From contig NZ_QYUQ01000002.1 of the NCBI RefSeq assembly GCF_003590835.1, positions 1,116,001 to 1,180,000 of the forward strand: a stretch of DNA of 64,000 bases, written 5' to 3'. The notes below the pieces were generated by a model. That model did not search any database. It saw only the letters and a list, made by a program, of their open reading frames with translations, and was not told the origin of the DNA. Every line of letters begins with the position of its first letter. The first letter of the stretch is position 1. Below are positions 32,604 through 41,408 of the stretch, piece by piece. Position numbers and translations under genes: made by a program. Source of the DNA: Noviherbaspirillum sedimenti (lineage in GTDB: Bacteria; Pseudomonadota; Gammaproteobacteria; Burkholderiales; Burkholderiaceae_D).

Positions 32604-33830
32604 TTAAAATTCGTAACGGGTGCCCAGGCTGACACCGACATTACGATAGGCATTTGCCGCCACATCCGAGCCTTGCGCGGTACGATAGACTGCAGTCTGG
32701 ATGCGCAGCTTGCGGATCGGATAATACGACAGCTGCAACGAACCATAATTGACGCGGTCCTTGCGCGCCAGATTGGCCGGGGTGTAGTCGCGGCGTTCAT
32801 GCTGGTAATATCCATCCAGCCGCAGCTGCTGCGTAATTTCCCAGCCCGCCCCAAGGCTGATGCCGCGATTGAGTGAATAAGAAGCGGTCTGGTCATCGAG
32901 CGCGCCGATTTCCCGCCAGAGGCTGGCATTGACCGTGGTTTTGCCGGTCGCGCGCCAGGTGGCGTTGACGCGTCCATTAAAACCTGAAAAGTCATTGGCG
33001 GGCGCCAGATCGTTGTCACGCTGTACCCAGCCGGCAAGGAACAGCAGGTCCGTCTTGCCGGTCAGTTTCCAGTCGACCCGGCCCTTGATTTCATCCTGGG
33101 AATAATCGTTCAGCGGGCTGAACTGAAACTCACCCTCGGCATGACGGTATTGCAGGCCGATGCTGCTGCCGCTGCGGGCAAGGTAATCGACGCCGACTTC
33201 GCCGTCATTGACCGTGCGATTGGCCACCTGCGGCCCGGTTTGCGCATAGTCGAGCTCATAATGGCTCAAGCCGCCGCGCAAGCGCCAGCTCGGATGCAGG
33301 CGCCAGCTGGCGTCGAAGTACTGGCGGTCCTGCGTGCGCACGTTGGGCAATTGTGACGGCAAGCCTGTCACGGTCAGGCTATCCTGGACGGAAGTCAGGG
33401 CGCGCACATGGGTGGCACCCAGATTGCCTTCAAGATGCTTGCCTGCATGCCAGTTCCAGTTAGCGCGAATATCCCGGCCGTTGTAATCCAGATTGCTGAA
33501 ACGATTGAAGCTGGTGCGATCGAGGTTGAGGCTGGCAGTGAGCCGTTGCTGGCTGATGGTTTTGTCGAAAATCAACCCCGCTTCCACCCGCCGCGCCGTA
33601 TCGGAAAGCTTGGGCGCGCCGGCGGCAATCGCGGCATTACTGGTGCCAAGAATATTGTCCTCATGGGTTGCGGAAATCCCGACATGCACGCGCACGACAT
33701 CGCCCTCGCCTGCCGCCTGGGTCTGTGCCTGAGCCAGCGCGGCGAGCGTCATTCCGGGAATAATGAGTAGTGGCAGCAAGCGCTGACGGCGCGATACCGG
33801 CAAACGTGCTGTTGATTGCTTGAACATCAT
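32604..33830 (-). CDS. epsL: EpsL outer-membrane beta-barrel exopolysaccharide export protein
   Basis: A 408-residue exported protein: signal peptide (cleavage near AALAQAQTQA), then alternating amphipathic strands throughout and a C-terminal Phe (GTRYEF), the hallmark of an outer-membrane barrel. The sequence style matches EpsL, the putative outer-membrane polysaccharide transporter of EpsDEFG-type loci. Upstream in-frame codons at 33839 and 33929 are possible; ATG 33830 is preferred because GATAGGG lies about nine bases upstream. It is first in the leftward train and divergent from epsB. Confidence 0.8.
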   Translation of the reverse strand: MMFKQSTARLPVSRRQRLLPLLIIPGMTLAALAQAQTQAAGEGDVVRVHVGISATHEDNILGTSNAAIAAGAPKLSDTARRVEAGLIFDKTISQQRLTASLNLDRTSFNRFSNLDYNGRDIRANWNWHAGKHLEGNLGATHVRALTSVQDSLTVTGLPSQLPNVRTQDRQYFDASWRLHPSWRLRGGLSHYELDYAQTGPQVANRTVNDGEVGVDYLARSGSSIGLQYRHAEGEFQFSPLNDYSQDEIKGRVDWKLTGKTDLLFLAGWVQRDNDLAPANDFSGFNGRVNATWRATGKTTVNASLWREIGALDDQTASYSLNRGISLGAGWEITQQLRLDGYYQHERRDYTPANLARKDRVNYGSLQLSYYPIRKLRIQTAVYRTAQGSDVAANAYRNVGVSLGTRYEF

Positions 33831-34232
33831 AAATTTCATCCCTATCAAGAAAAAAGCAGTATCTAGTCTTGTCCACCGCGGCGAATATCGAACGCTTCTC
33901 CGTTGGCAATTCAGGTCAGTGCAGGTCATTACGTAGTGTGTTGATTATAAACCAGGTTTATTTCCATAAAGATAATCCCCTTATCCTGGTTGCCGGCTTT
34001 CCATTCAATTCTGCCGCATGTCAACAGATTGCTGAACTAGAAACGTCAATCCGGCTGTCGACGTGCGGTTAAAACACCACAGTCCTTCCCGGTCATCATG
34101 TTTTGTCAAGCTTCATGCTGATCGGCCTTGCCTGCCTTTCCCGGATTGAGTGCCATCAAAAAAACTCTCGTCGCATTAACTAAGATGCTTGCATAGCCAT
34201 CCTTCCCTGACTGGCCAGGCATTAGAAATCCA
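33831..34232. other. epsL-epsB divergent promoter region
   Basis: About 400 bp without a gene; short ORFs here look spurious. The AT-rich centre contains an inverted repeat, AACCAGG (33950-33956) / CCTGGTT (33985-33991), around AT-rich sequence, a possible operator. I could not identify a convincing sigma-54 site. Confidence 0.5.
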
Positions 34233-35639
34233 ATGCGCGACATACTGATCGACAATTCGTCCCGACTGGAATTTTCCATGCGCTTGGTGGATGTATTTGC
34301 CATCGTGGGCGCCGCCAACTTGGCGGGCGCAATGCATTTTCTCGGACCATTGGATTCGGTTGCGCCGATCCATCCGATGCTGATGTATTTTTGCGGCGCA
34401 CTGGCTTTTTTCCTGTTTCCCCTGCTTGGCGTCTATGCCTCATGGCGCGGCCGGCCAATGCTGACCATGACAGGGCAACTTGCGGCTGCCTGGGCCGCGA
34501 TCTTGTTGATAGGCCTGTTTTTCAGTTTCCTGATCCATCATGCCGGCAATGTTTCCCGGATATGGATGTTCTATTGGTATTTTGTTGGCCTTGTACTGCT
34601 GGTTTGTTATCGGCTTCTGCTTTATTCGACCTTGCGTCTGTTGCGCAAAATGGGGCTGAACAACAAGCGTGTGGTCATCGTCGGCTATGGCATAACCGGA
34701 CAGGAAATGCATCGGCGGGCGCAACAGCAGGACTGGTATGGTTATGATGTCAGTGGCATCCATGTCGACGAACAGGATGCGCACCAATTGCGCGACCCGG
34801 CGATCGACCGCATCGACAATCTTGAGGACATTCCCGAGTACGTGCTGAAAAAACAGATCCATGAAATCTGGATTACCCTGCCCTTGGCGGCGTCGGCCAA
34901 GATGCAACAGTTGCAGCATTTGCTGCGCAATGCGCTGGTGGATATTCGCTGGGTGCCCGACACTATCGGGCTCCACATGCTCAGCAACCGCATGATCGAT
35001 TTTCTGGGTGTTACGGCAATCGACCTGAATTGCCCGGTTTCCAGCGGCGTCGGCGGCTTGTTCAAGGCAATTTTCGACAGGATGTTTGCCCTGGTCACAC
35101 TGATATTGCTGATTCCGCTCTTCATCGTGCTAGCCATCGGCATCAAGATTTCCTCGCCGGGGCCGGTCTTTTTCAAGCAACCGCGCCTGGGATTGAATGG
35201 CAAAAAAATCGATGTCTACAAATTCCGCAGCATGAAAGTGCATCTGGAAACCGGCGTAGTGACCCAGGCCAGTCGCAATGACCCCCGCGTTACCCCCTTT
35301 GGGCACTTCCTGCGCAGAACCAGCCTCGATGAGCTGCCGCAGTTCATTAACGTCTTGCGGGGCGACATGTCCGTCGTTGGCCCGAGACCGCATGCCTTGC
35401 AACACAATGACAAATACAAGGATTTGCTGGAACTGTATATGCTGCGCCACCGCGTCAAGCCTGGGATTACCGGTTGGGCCCAGATCCACGGCCATAGAGG
35501 TGAAACCGACACAGTCGAAAAGATGCGCAAGCGGCTCCAGTTTGACCTCTATTACATCCGCAACTGGTCGTTTTTAATGGACATGAAAATTATAATTTGG
35601 ACAACTTTCAAGGGTTGGAGCGGCAATAATGCCTATTAA
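34233..35639 (+). CDS. epsB: EpsB undecaprenyl-phosphate glycosyl-1-phosphate transferase
   Basis: A 468-residue membrane enzyme that transfers a hexose-1-phosphate (typically glucose) to undecaprenyl phosphate, the first step of repeat-unit synthesis. There are four N-terminal transmembrane segments, a Rossmann-like CoA-binding_3 domain (about 145-250: RVVIVGYGITGQEMHRRAQQ), a re-entrant membrane helix (about 285-310) and the bacterial sugar transferase core with FKQPRLGLNGKKIDVYKFRS, RTSLDELPQFINVLRGDMS, VGPRPH and VKPGITGWAQ. The start may be slightly downstream, since no strong ribosome binding site precedes ATG 34233. It is divergent from the rest of the locus. Confidence 0.88.
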   Translation: MRDILIDNSSRLEFSMRLVDVFAIVGAANLAGAMHFLGPLDSVAPIHPMLMYFCGALAFFLFPLLGVYASWRGRPMLTMTGQLAAAWAAILLIGLFFSFLIHHAGNVSRIWMFYWYFVGLVLLVCYRLLLYSTLRLLRKMGLNNKRVVIVGYGITGQEMHRRAQQQDWYGYDVSGIHVDEQDAHQLRDPAIDRIDNLEDIPEYVLKKQIHEIWITLPLAASAKMQQLQHLLRNALVDIRWVPDTIGLHMLSNRMIDFLGVTAIDLNCPVSSGVGGLFKAIFDRMFALVTLILLIPLFIVLAIGIKISSPGPVFFKQPRLGLNGKKIDVYKFRSMKVHLETGVVTQASRNDPRVTPFGHFLRRTSLDELPQFINVLRGDMSVVGPRPHALQHNDKYKDLLELYMLRHRVKPGITGWAQIHGHRGETDTVEKMRKRLQFDLYYIRNWSFLMDMKIIIWTTFKGWSGNNAY

Positions 35640-35747
35640 GCTGAACGAAGCTGAACGTGCAAATTTTATTTCTCACAAGTACATTTTCCGGAACAAAACA
35701 AGCAATAATATGCCTTCAAATTACAAAAAAGATTCCGGGGACACGAC

Positions 35748-37415
35748 GTGGCGTATTACTCCATTGCCGACAAATGCTTGCTGCTCGAAAAAATCAACAG
35801 CACCATAGAATTGTCCACCTTGCTGGATCTACTAGGTGAGCAAATTGACAGCCTAGAACTGCTGGACGGCTACCTGATCAACCTGCTCGATGCAAGCGGC
35901 ACGGCCCTGATCAGCAGGAAAGTCCACTTCACCAGCGAATACCAATTCCTGGAAAATACCTACGCTGACTACAAGATTGAGTTGACACCAGACGCGGCGA
36001 ATCTCAGCGTCAAGGCCTACCTGCAAAAACAAATCATCCAGGCCGATATCGTCAATGCAACGGGCGAAGTCAAACGCCTGCTCGGCCTGTGGAAGCTGGA
36101 AGACATGGCCGCCATTCCACTGATGGCGGCGGAAAGCAAACAGAACAGCAAACTGCCTGGCACCATCGTTTTATTGAAACAGCAAGGAAAGATCACCCAC
36201 GAAATACTGGACATATTCGATGAATTAGTCGCGCTGTTTCATGCGCCGCTGTGCAATGCGCTGGAATATGCCTATCTCAAAGATAATCAAGACCGTCTCG
36301 AAGCTGCTGCGGCAGAACAATCCCGCTTCCTGCAATTCATCGTCGAGATGAATAACATGACATCGCCCGATCGCATTTACGACATGTTTGCACATGAGTT
36401 GTTTCACAAGCTGACGTTCGACATGGTCGGGTTTTTCCTGCTTGAAAATGAAGTATTGGTCAGCAAGAAAATTTCCATCACCAATCCGCGTTATGAGGCG
36501 CGCCGGGCAAAATGGGAACAATTCCTGCTTTCGCATCCTTATCAGCAAAACACCACGGATGGCGGCATATCGCACACATTCATGCGCAATACGCCACTGC
36601 TTTTTCCTGATGTGCAAAAGATAAAGCATCTGCCGATGTCCAGTAATGACCAGGCAACCATGAAGATCCTGGGTGGGGTGCGCACCCTGCTGATGGTTCC
36701 GATCCGCCACCAGAACCATCCCATCGGTGTCCTCACTTTCTTTACTTTTGTGAATACTCTGGACATTTCCGAATCGGATTTAATCCTGCTGAACAATCTG
36801 TCCGCTTTTCTTGGCACAGCCATCATCAACGGTCGTAATTATCTACTCAACCTGGAACAGCACCGCGAAATCGAACGCCTGAACCTTGTCTTGCAAGACA
36901 AGGTCAAGGAACTGGCAGAACAGGCCTCTACCGACAAGTTGACCGGCCTCTTCAACTTCCGCACCTTTGAACTGGAACTGAATCGTCGTATCAACGAATT
37001 CGAACGTCACACAGATAAAGCCGGCCTGTCGATTGCCGTGATCGACATCGACCATTTCAAGAAATTCAACGATGCCCACGGGCACAATGCCGGCAATGTG
37101 GTTCTGGCCGGCGTCGCCCGCGAAATTGGCAAGCTGGTGCGCAAAATGGATCTTGCCTGCCGTTACGGTGGCGAAGAATTTGTCGTGATCCTTGCCAAAT
37201 GCGACCCCGAGGGCATCCGCTTATTTGCCGAGCGGGTGCGCACGGCAATCGCCGGCGCGGTTTTCGACACCGATGCCGGAAAATTATCGGTCACGGTCAG
37301 CGTCGGCTGCACGACGCACCAAGCTGAAGACACTTACGAATCCCTGTTCAAACGTGCCGACCATGCCTTGTACCGTGCCAAGGAAAACGGCCGCAACCGG
37401 ATTGAAACCGCCTGA
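35748..37415 (+). CDS. GAF-GGDEF diguanylate cyclase
   Basis: A 555-residue cytoplasmic protein that should make c-di-GMP. The N-terminus carries two GAF-like sensor regions (about 1-160 and 185-370), then a helical linker and a GGDEF domain (about 390-555). The active site is GGEEF (474-478), and the product-inhibition site RKMD (465-468) sits exactly five residues upstream, so both catalysis and feedback look intact. GTG 35748 is the only start giving this N-terminus; GGGG lies upstream. Its position after epsB suggests c-di-GMP control of EPS output. Confidence 0.88.
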   Translation: MAYYSIADKCLLLEKINSTIELSTLLDLLGEQIDSLELLDGYLINLLDASGTALISRKVHFTSEYQFLENTYADYKIELTPDAANLSVKAYLQKQIIQADIVNATGEVKRLLGLWKLEDMAAIPLMAAESKQNSKLPGTIVLLKQQGKITHEILDIFDELVALFHAPLCNALEYAYLKDNQDRLEAAAAEQSRFLQFIVEMNNMTSPDRIYDMFAHELFHKLTFDMVGFFLLENEVLVSKKISITNPRYEARRAKWEQFLLSHPYQQNTTDGGISHTFMRNTPLLFPDVQKIKHLPMSSNDQATMKILGGVRTLLMVPIRHQNHPIGVLTFFTFVNTLDISESDLILLNNLSAFLGTAIINGRNYLLNLEQHREIERLNLVLQDKVKELAEQASTDKLTGLFNFRTFELELNRRINEFERHTDKAGLSIAVIDIDHFKKFNDAHGHNAGNVVLAGVAREIGKLVRKMDLACRYGGEEFVVILAKCDPEGIRLFAERVRTAIAGAVFDTDAGKLSVTVSVGCTTHQAEDTYESLFKRADHALYRAKENGRNRIETA

Positions 37416-37650
37416 ATCCTGCCTTCCCTGGCTCGCATGACTCGCATGACAATCCGGCAGCGCCACTGCCGCCGGTGCCGTCAGTTGTCTGTTGCGCTCT
37501 GTAGCCACCCTGCCTGACTGGCACGCGCCATGCAAAATCACAAGCATCGTGCCGAATTGATCAAGGCAGGCTTGGCGTCACACGCCATCATACGAAACGA
37601 ACCGCTTAACCGCTGGCGTCATCCGCCCATCATTTCCAAATGGAAATCGC

Positions 37651-38754
37651 ATGCAATATCGGTATCGCGAAAAATCCAATGTAACGAACTGGTTCGACAC
37701 CATCCAGGCGAAATTGCGCAATCCGCCATCCGTCGCTGTGCCCAGGTCACACATACTGCCGGCGAAGAGTAACTATGCGAGTCACCGCATGGGCTTTGAT
37801 GGCAATGTTTGCTTTCAAGCGACGAACGGCGAGTACATCCAGATCGCCGGCGTGCCATTGTATTCCCGTGATCCAGGCGACATGCGCGGCGCGCCGGATA
37901 GGGTGGCAGATTTGGCGGCGGATTTGGCGGCGGATTTGGCGGCGGATTACGCTGCCGAAGACACAGGCAGCGCCGCCGTCTCGCCACCGCAGGATCCGCC
38001 ACCCAGTGCGTGGAAATTCGAACTTACTGAAGCGCAAAAGCACAAGCTCGAACAGGAAACCGGCCTGAAGCCTGCCGCCGCGCGTGCTGCCACGCCGGCC
38101 CTGAGTGGCTTGCTCAGCGTGACGGCCGCCATCGTCGCCGGCATCATCATCGCCAACAACAATTCTTTCAGACTGAAGGTGGCCGATGGCAGCCGCGGCG
38201 ACACGGTGGCTGCACATGCGGCGATATCCCCGGACGCCACCGTGGCCGCGGTAGCTGCACGCCCGGCACGGCCGCTTGCTGCGCCGCCTGCACCTGCCCT
38301 GTCTATCCCGAAACAGGAACATCCTCAGCCAGCAATCCTCCAGGCGCGCAAAGTCCGCGCACCCGCCAAACAAAAATCAATGCGCCCGGGGAACGAGTCC
38401 AGGGGCGCGCGTCACGCCTCAACAAAGGCGAAGGCAACCCGCCTGGCGCAGCAGGCACCGCGCGCGCCCTTGGTCCAGGCAAGCACTAACGGAACTGCTC
38501 GCGCCGAATCCCAGGAAAAAATCTCGAGTGTTCCGCCCAGGCAGACGCGCCAGTCCTTGCCGGGACTTGGTCATCAGTATGCGCGCTGCGCACAGTTAAA
38601 CGGCTTGCTGCGACGGGAAAGATGCAAATGGGATGTGTGCGGCGAAAAGTGGGGCAAGCAGGGATGCCCATCCTATCAATACAAAATCAGTCCGGAAATG
38701 GGGGGATTGTCGGGGGGATGGTCAGGCCAACGCAACCTCGCTGAGGATGGCTGA
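37651..38754 (+). CDS. Unrecognised single-pass membrane protein with low-complexity linkers
   Basis: A 367-residue protein I do not recognise. It has an N-terminal soluble part, a short Asp-Leu-Ala-Ala repeat region (DLAADLAADLAAD) encoded by three perfect 12-bp repeats (37909-37944), one transmembrane helix (about 153-169, LLSVTAAIVAGIIIANN), a long Ala/Pro/Lys/Arg-rich stretch and a compact Cys-rich C-terminus (YARCAQLNGLLRRERCKWD then CGEKWGKQGCPSY). The four Cys at the end, probably in an oxidising compartment, look like the functional domain, with the linker spanning the periplasm. No operon partner is evident. Confidence 0.6.
   Translation: MQYRYREKSNVTNWFDTIQAKLRNPPSVAVPRSHILPAKSNYASHRMGFDGNVCFQATNGEYIQIAGVPLYSRDPGDMRGAPDRVADLAADLAADLAADYAAEDTGSAAVSPPQDPPPSAWKFELTEAQKHKLEQETGLKPAAARAATPALSGLLSVTAAIVAGIIIANNNSFRLKVADGSRGDTVAAHAAISPDATVAAVAARPARPLAAPPAPALSIPKQEHPQPAILQARKVRAPAKQKSMRPGNESRGARHASTKAKATRLAQQAPRAPLVQASTNGTARAESQEKISSVPPRQTRQSLPGLGHQYARCAQLNGLLRRERCKWDVCGEKWGKQGCPSYQYKISPEMGGLSGGWSGQRNLAEDG
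37909..37956 (+). repeat. 12-bp tandem repeat (three perfect units plus a degenerate fourth) in coding sequence
   Basis: GATTTGGCGGCG occurs at 37909-37920, 37921-37932 and 37933-37944, then degenerates to GATTACGCTGCC. In frame it encodes Asp-Leu-Ala-Ala repeats, so copy-number changes keep the frame. Confidence 0.85.
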
Positions 38755-38878
38755 TCGCGGGTCGACAACGCATGACAAGGGATAGCAGCGCAATCCGCCA
38801 GTCCTGCATTCGATAGCTGCCTTCGATCGCGACGCCGGAACATTGTCAGTCGCGACAGCACCGGCTGCGCTGCGGATC

Positions 38879-38944
38879 AACTGCAGATAAACTGCAGATA
38901 AACTGCAAATAAACTGCAAATAAACTGCAAATAAACTGCAAATC
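38879..38944. repeat. 11-bp tandem repeat, six copies
   Basis: Units start at 38879, 38890, 38901, 38912, 38923 and 38934: AACTGCAGATA twice, AACTGCAAATA three times, then AACTGCAAATC. The 11-bp period, near one helical turn, with phased A-tracts suggests bent DNA or a protein-binding array. It lies just downstream of the YjfB-like gene stop (38953). Confidence 0.9.
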
Positions 38945-38952
38945 GATTTCTA

Positions 38953-39150
38953 TCAGGCAACGGTATTGATATTGCGGCCCAGATGCACGGGCAATCTTGT
39001 AGAGGGCACTTGCGGAATTGCCTGCAGCAAGGCCATGGCCCCGTCACTTTGCGCATCCAGCGCCTTTTTAAACACGGCGATGCTGACATCCTGCGCAGTT
39101 TTCGCTTGTGCCATGCCGGTTGCCATGCTCGCAATTGAACCGATTTCCAT
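38953..39150 (-). CDS. YjfB-family putative motility protein
   Basis: A 65-residue protein matching the small YjfB motility family: MEIGSIASMATGMAQAKTAQ then DVSIAVFKKALDAQ and ALLQAIPQVP. Function is poorly known; members are linked to flagellar motility. ATG 39150 follows AGGGAGA at good spacing and gives the family N-terminus; longer in-frame starts to 39309 add unrelated sequence. It is monocistronic, divergent from prkA. Confidence 0.78.
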   Translation of the reverse strand: MEIGSIASMATGMAQAKTAQDVSIAVFKKALDAQSDGAMALLQAIPQVPSTRLPVHLGRNINTVA

Positions 39151-39399
39151 TTCTTTTCTCCCTAACACTACTTTACGCCTGATTGTGTTATCGGCAGAAA
39201 GTGCCATCACTTTAGCCGGTAAGAAAATAATTCTTCTTGCAATCGAGCTCGTGCTCGCCAGGCCAGCCAGGTGCGCCAAAACAATTATCCATACAACATG
39301 TCGAACCATTCAAAGGATTTCAATGTCCATGATAAAAATCCCATCGAATAATGCAGCAAAAAACATGCAGCACAAAATAGTAAACGGGAGACATGTGCA

Positions 39400-41346
39400 A
39401 TGAACCAGAATAATGTTATTCATTCAGAGCAGCAAGAAAATTTCCTGAGCAATCTCGTCGCATTCGCCAAGGATCATCGCGCCCAGCACTGGTCAGGAAA
39501 TCTCGGCGACTTCCTCAAAAAAATTCTCCCCGACGATCCGTATGGCGTGGCCCGCTCCTCGCACCAGTACATCTGGGACATGATCCGCTGGACCCGTACC
39601 GAAGATGCAGAAGGCAATCCACAATGCAAGCTGTTCCAGGATGAATTGTTCGGCGTCGACGAATCGATCACGCGCGTGATCGATTATTTCAAGGCGGCGG
39701 CGGCCGGCTCGGAAGTCGGGCGCCGCCTGCTGCTCTTGCTGGGGCCGCCTTCCGGCGGCAAATCTACCCTGGTGATTCTGCTCAAGCGCGGCCTGGAAGA
39801 ATACAGCTATACCGAGGCCGGAGCCCTGTATGGCATCGCCGGCTGCCCGGTGCATGAATCGCCGCTGCATCTGGTCCCGCATACCTTGCGGGCAACTTTC
39901 CGTGATACGTACGGGGTCGAGATTACCGGCGAAGTCTGCCCTTTCTGCCGCAGCCGCCTGGAACAGCAGTACAAAGGCGACTTCATGCAGATGCCGGTTG
40001 AGCGCATCTTCATTTCCGAAGCCGGCCGCAGCGGCATCGGCACCTATGCGCCGCACGACCCCACTACCGCAGACCTCGCCGACCTGGTGGGTTCGGTCGA
40101 TTTATCCAAGGTAGCCGAATACGGCGATGAAGGAGATCCGCGCGCCTGGTCCTGGTCCGGTGCAGTGTATGCCGCCAGCCGCGGCATGCTCGAAATGATT
40201 GAAATTCTCAAGGTCAAGCGCGAATTCCTTTACCTGCTGCTGACTTTAACGCAGGAAAAAAACGTCAAGGTATCGCGCTTCCCGCTGATTTATCTGGACG
40301 AAACAATCCTTGCACATACCAACCTGGCGGAATTCCGCAAGTTTTTGCAGGAAAGCGAAAATGAAGCCTTGCTCGACCGCATGGTCATTATCCAGGTGCC
40401 CTACACCCTGAATTACAAAGATGAAGCGCGTATTTACCGCAAGCTGATTTCGTCGGCGGCACCGGCTTTCCGTGAAGTCCACCTCGACCCGCACGTGCTG
40501 CATGCCGCCGCCGTGTTCGCCACGCTGACCCGCCTGCAGGATGGCGAGGACAAGGAATCCGAGCTGGGCAGAAAATTGCGCATCCATGCCAATGAAGAAG
40601 TCGAGGGCATCAACCGCAACGAGGCGGAACGGATGAAGCACAAGGCGCCGGAAGAAGGTCTGGCCGGCGTGTCGCCGCGCTTCGTCATCAATGCCCTGTC
40701 AAGCGCCATCATCCAGTCGGACAGCAAGAGCCTGACCACCATGGACGTGTTGCTATCCCTAAAGGATGCCATCGAAAGCGATGCGCGCATCGACCCCAAG
40801 AAAAAGCGCAAATGGGTCGATTACCTCGTGCTGGCGCGCAAGCACTTCTACAATCGCTGGGTCAAGGAAGATGTCTACAAAGCCCTGTTCGTCTCGTTTG
40901 AACAGGAGGCACAGGATTTGCTCGACAAATACCTGGACGAGGTCGAGGCCAGTCTGGACAACCGCCCGGTACGGGATCCCATCACAAGCGAAGAACGCAA
41001 GCCGGATGAACGCTTTATGCGCACAGTCGAAGAAACCATCCATATCACCGACTCCGGCAAACAATCCTTTCGCCAGGAAGTCGTACGCAAGGCGATGGGC
41101 GCGTTCAAGCGGGGCGAGAAATTCACCCTGGACAGCCACGCCTTGCTGCACGACGCGGTACAGCAATACCTCTTCGAACAAAGGCGGGATGTGTTGAGAC
41201 TGGTCAGTTCGACCATGCGGCCGGATGAAGAAGTCCGGCAAAAGATTTCCGTTGTCGAACAGCGCCTGGTTGAGGAATACGGATACGACGCCCACAGCGC
41301 GCGCGAAGCCCTGAACTACGTGACCACCCTGCTGGCACAGGAATAG
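39400..41346 (+). CDS. prkA: PrkA family serine protein kinase (YeaG-like AAA+ ATPase)
   Basis: A 648-residue cytoplasmic protein: N-terminal AAA+ PrkA domain with Walker A GPPSGGKST (115-123), and a C-terminal PrkA domain related to cAMP-dependent kinases (about 390-640). In E. coli, YeaG acts with YeaH in the response to nitrogen and carbon starvation. ATG 39400 has GGGAG upstream. It is first in an operon with the DUF444 (62-bp gap) and SpoVR genes, the standard three-gene order in proteobacteria. Confidence 0.92.
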   Translation: MNQNNVIHSEQQENFLSNLVAFAKDHRAQHWSGNLGDFLKKILPDDPYGVARSSHQYIWDMIRWTRTEDAEGNPQCKLFQDELFGVDESITRVIDYFKAAAAGSEVGRRLLLLLGPPSGGKSTLVILLKRGLEEYSYTEAGALYGIAGCPVHESPLHLVPHTLRATFRDTYGVEITGEVCPFCRSRLEQQYKGDFMQMPVERIFISEAGRSGIGTYAPHDPTTADLADLVGSVDLSKVAEYGDEGDPRAWSWSGAVYAASRGMLEMIEILKVKREFLYLLLTLTQEKNVKVSRFPLIYLDETILAHTNLAEFRKFLQESENEALLDRMVIIQVPYTLNYKDEARIYRKLISSAAPAFREVHLDPHVLHAAAVFATLTRLQDGEDKESELGRKLRIHANEEVEGINRNEAERMKHKAPEEGLAGVSPRFVINALSSAIIQSDSKSLTTMDVLLSLKDAIESDARIDPKKKRKWVDYLVLARKHFYNRWVKEDVYKALFVSFEQEAQDLLDKYLDEVEASLDNRPVRDPITSEERKPDERFMRTVEETIHITDSGKQSFRQEVVRKAMGAFKRGEKFTLDSHALLHDAVQQYLFEQRRDVLRLVSSTMRPDEEVRQKISVVEQRLVEEYGYDAHSAREALNYVTTLLAQE

Positions 41347-41408
41347 GCGTCGCGATCAGGCAGCAGCAAGCGCCTGGCGATGATGGTTTAGGCGAGACAG
41401 GAACAGAT

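Noticed and set aside
38879..38944. 11-bp tandem array as a CRISPR array
   Set aside because: The units are contiguous with no spacers, and no cas genes are present.
38879..38944. 11-bp array as origin-type iterons
   Set aside because: No replication protein, DnaA box or plasmid gene is nearby.
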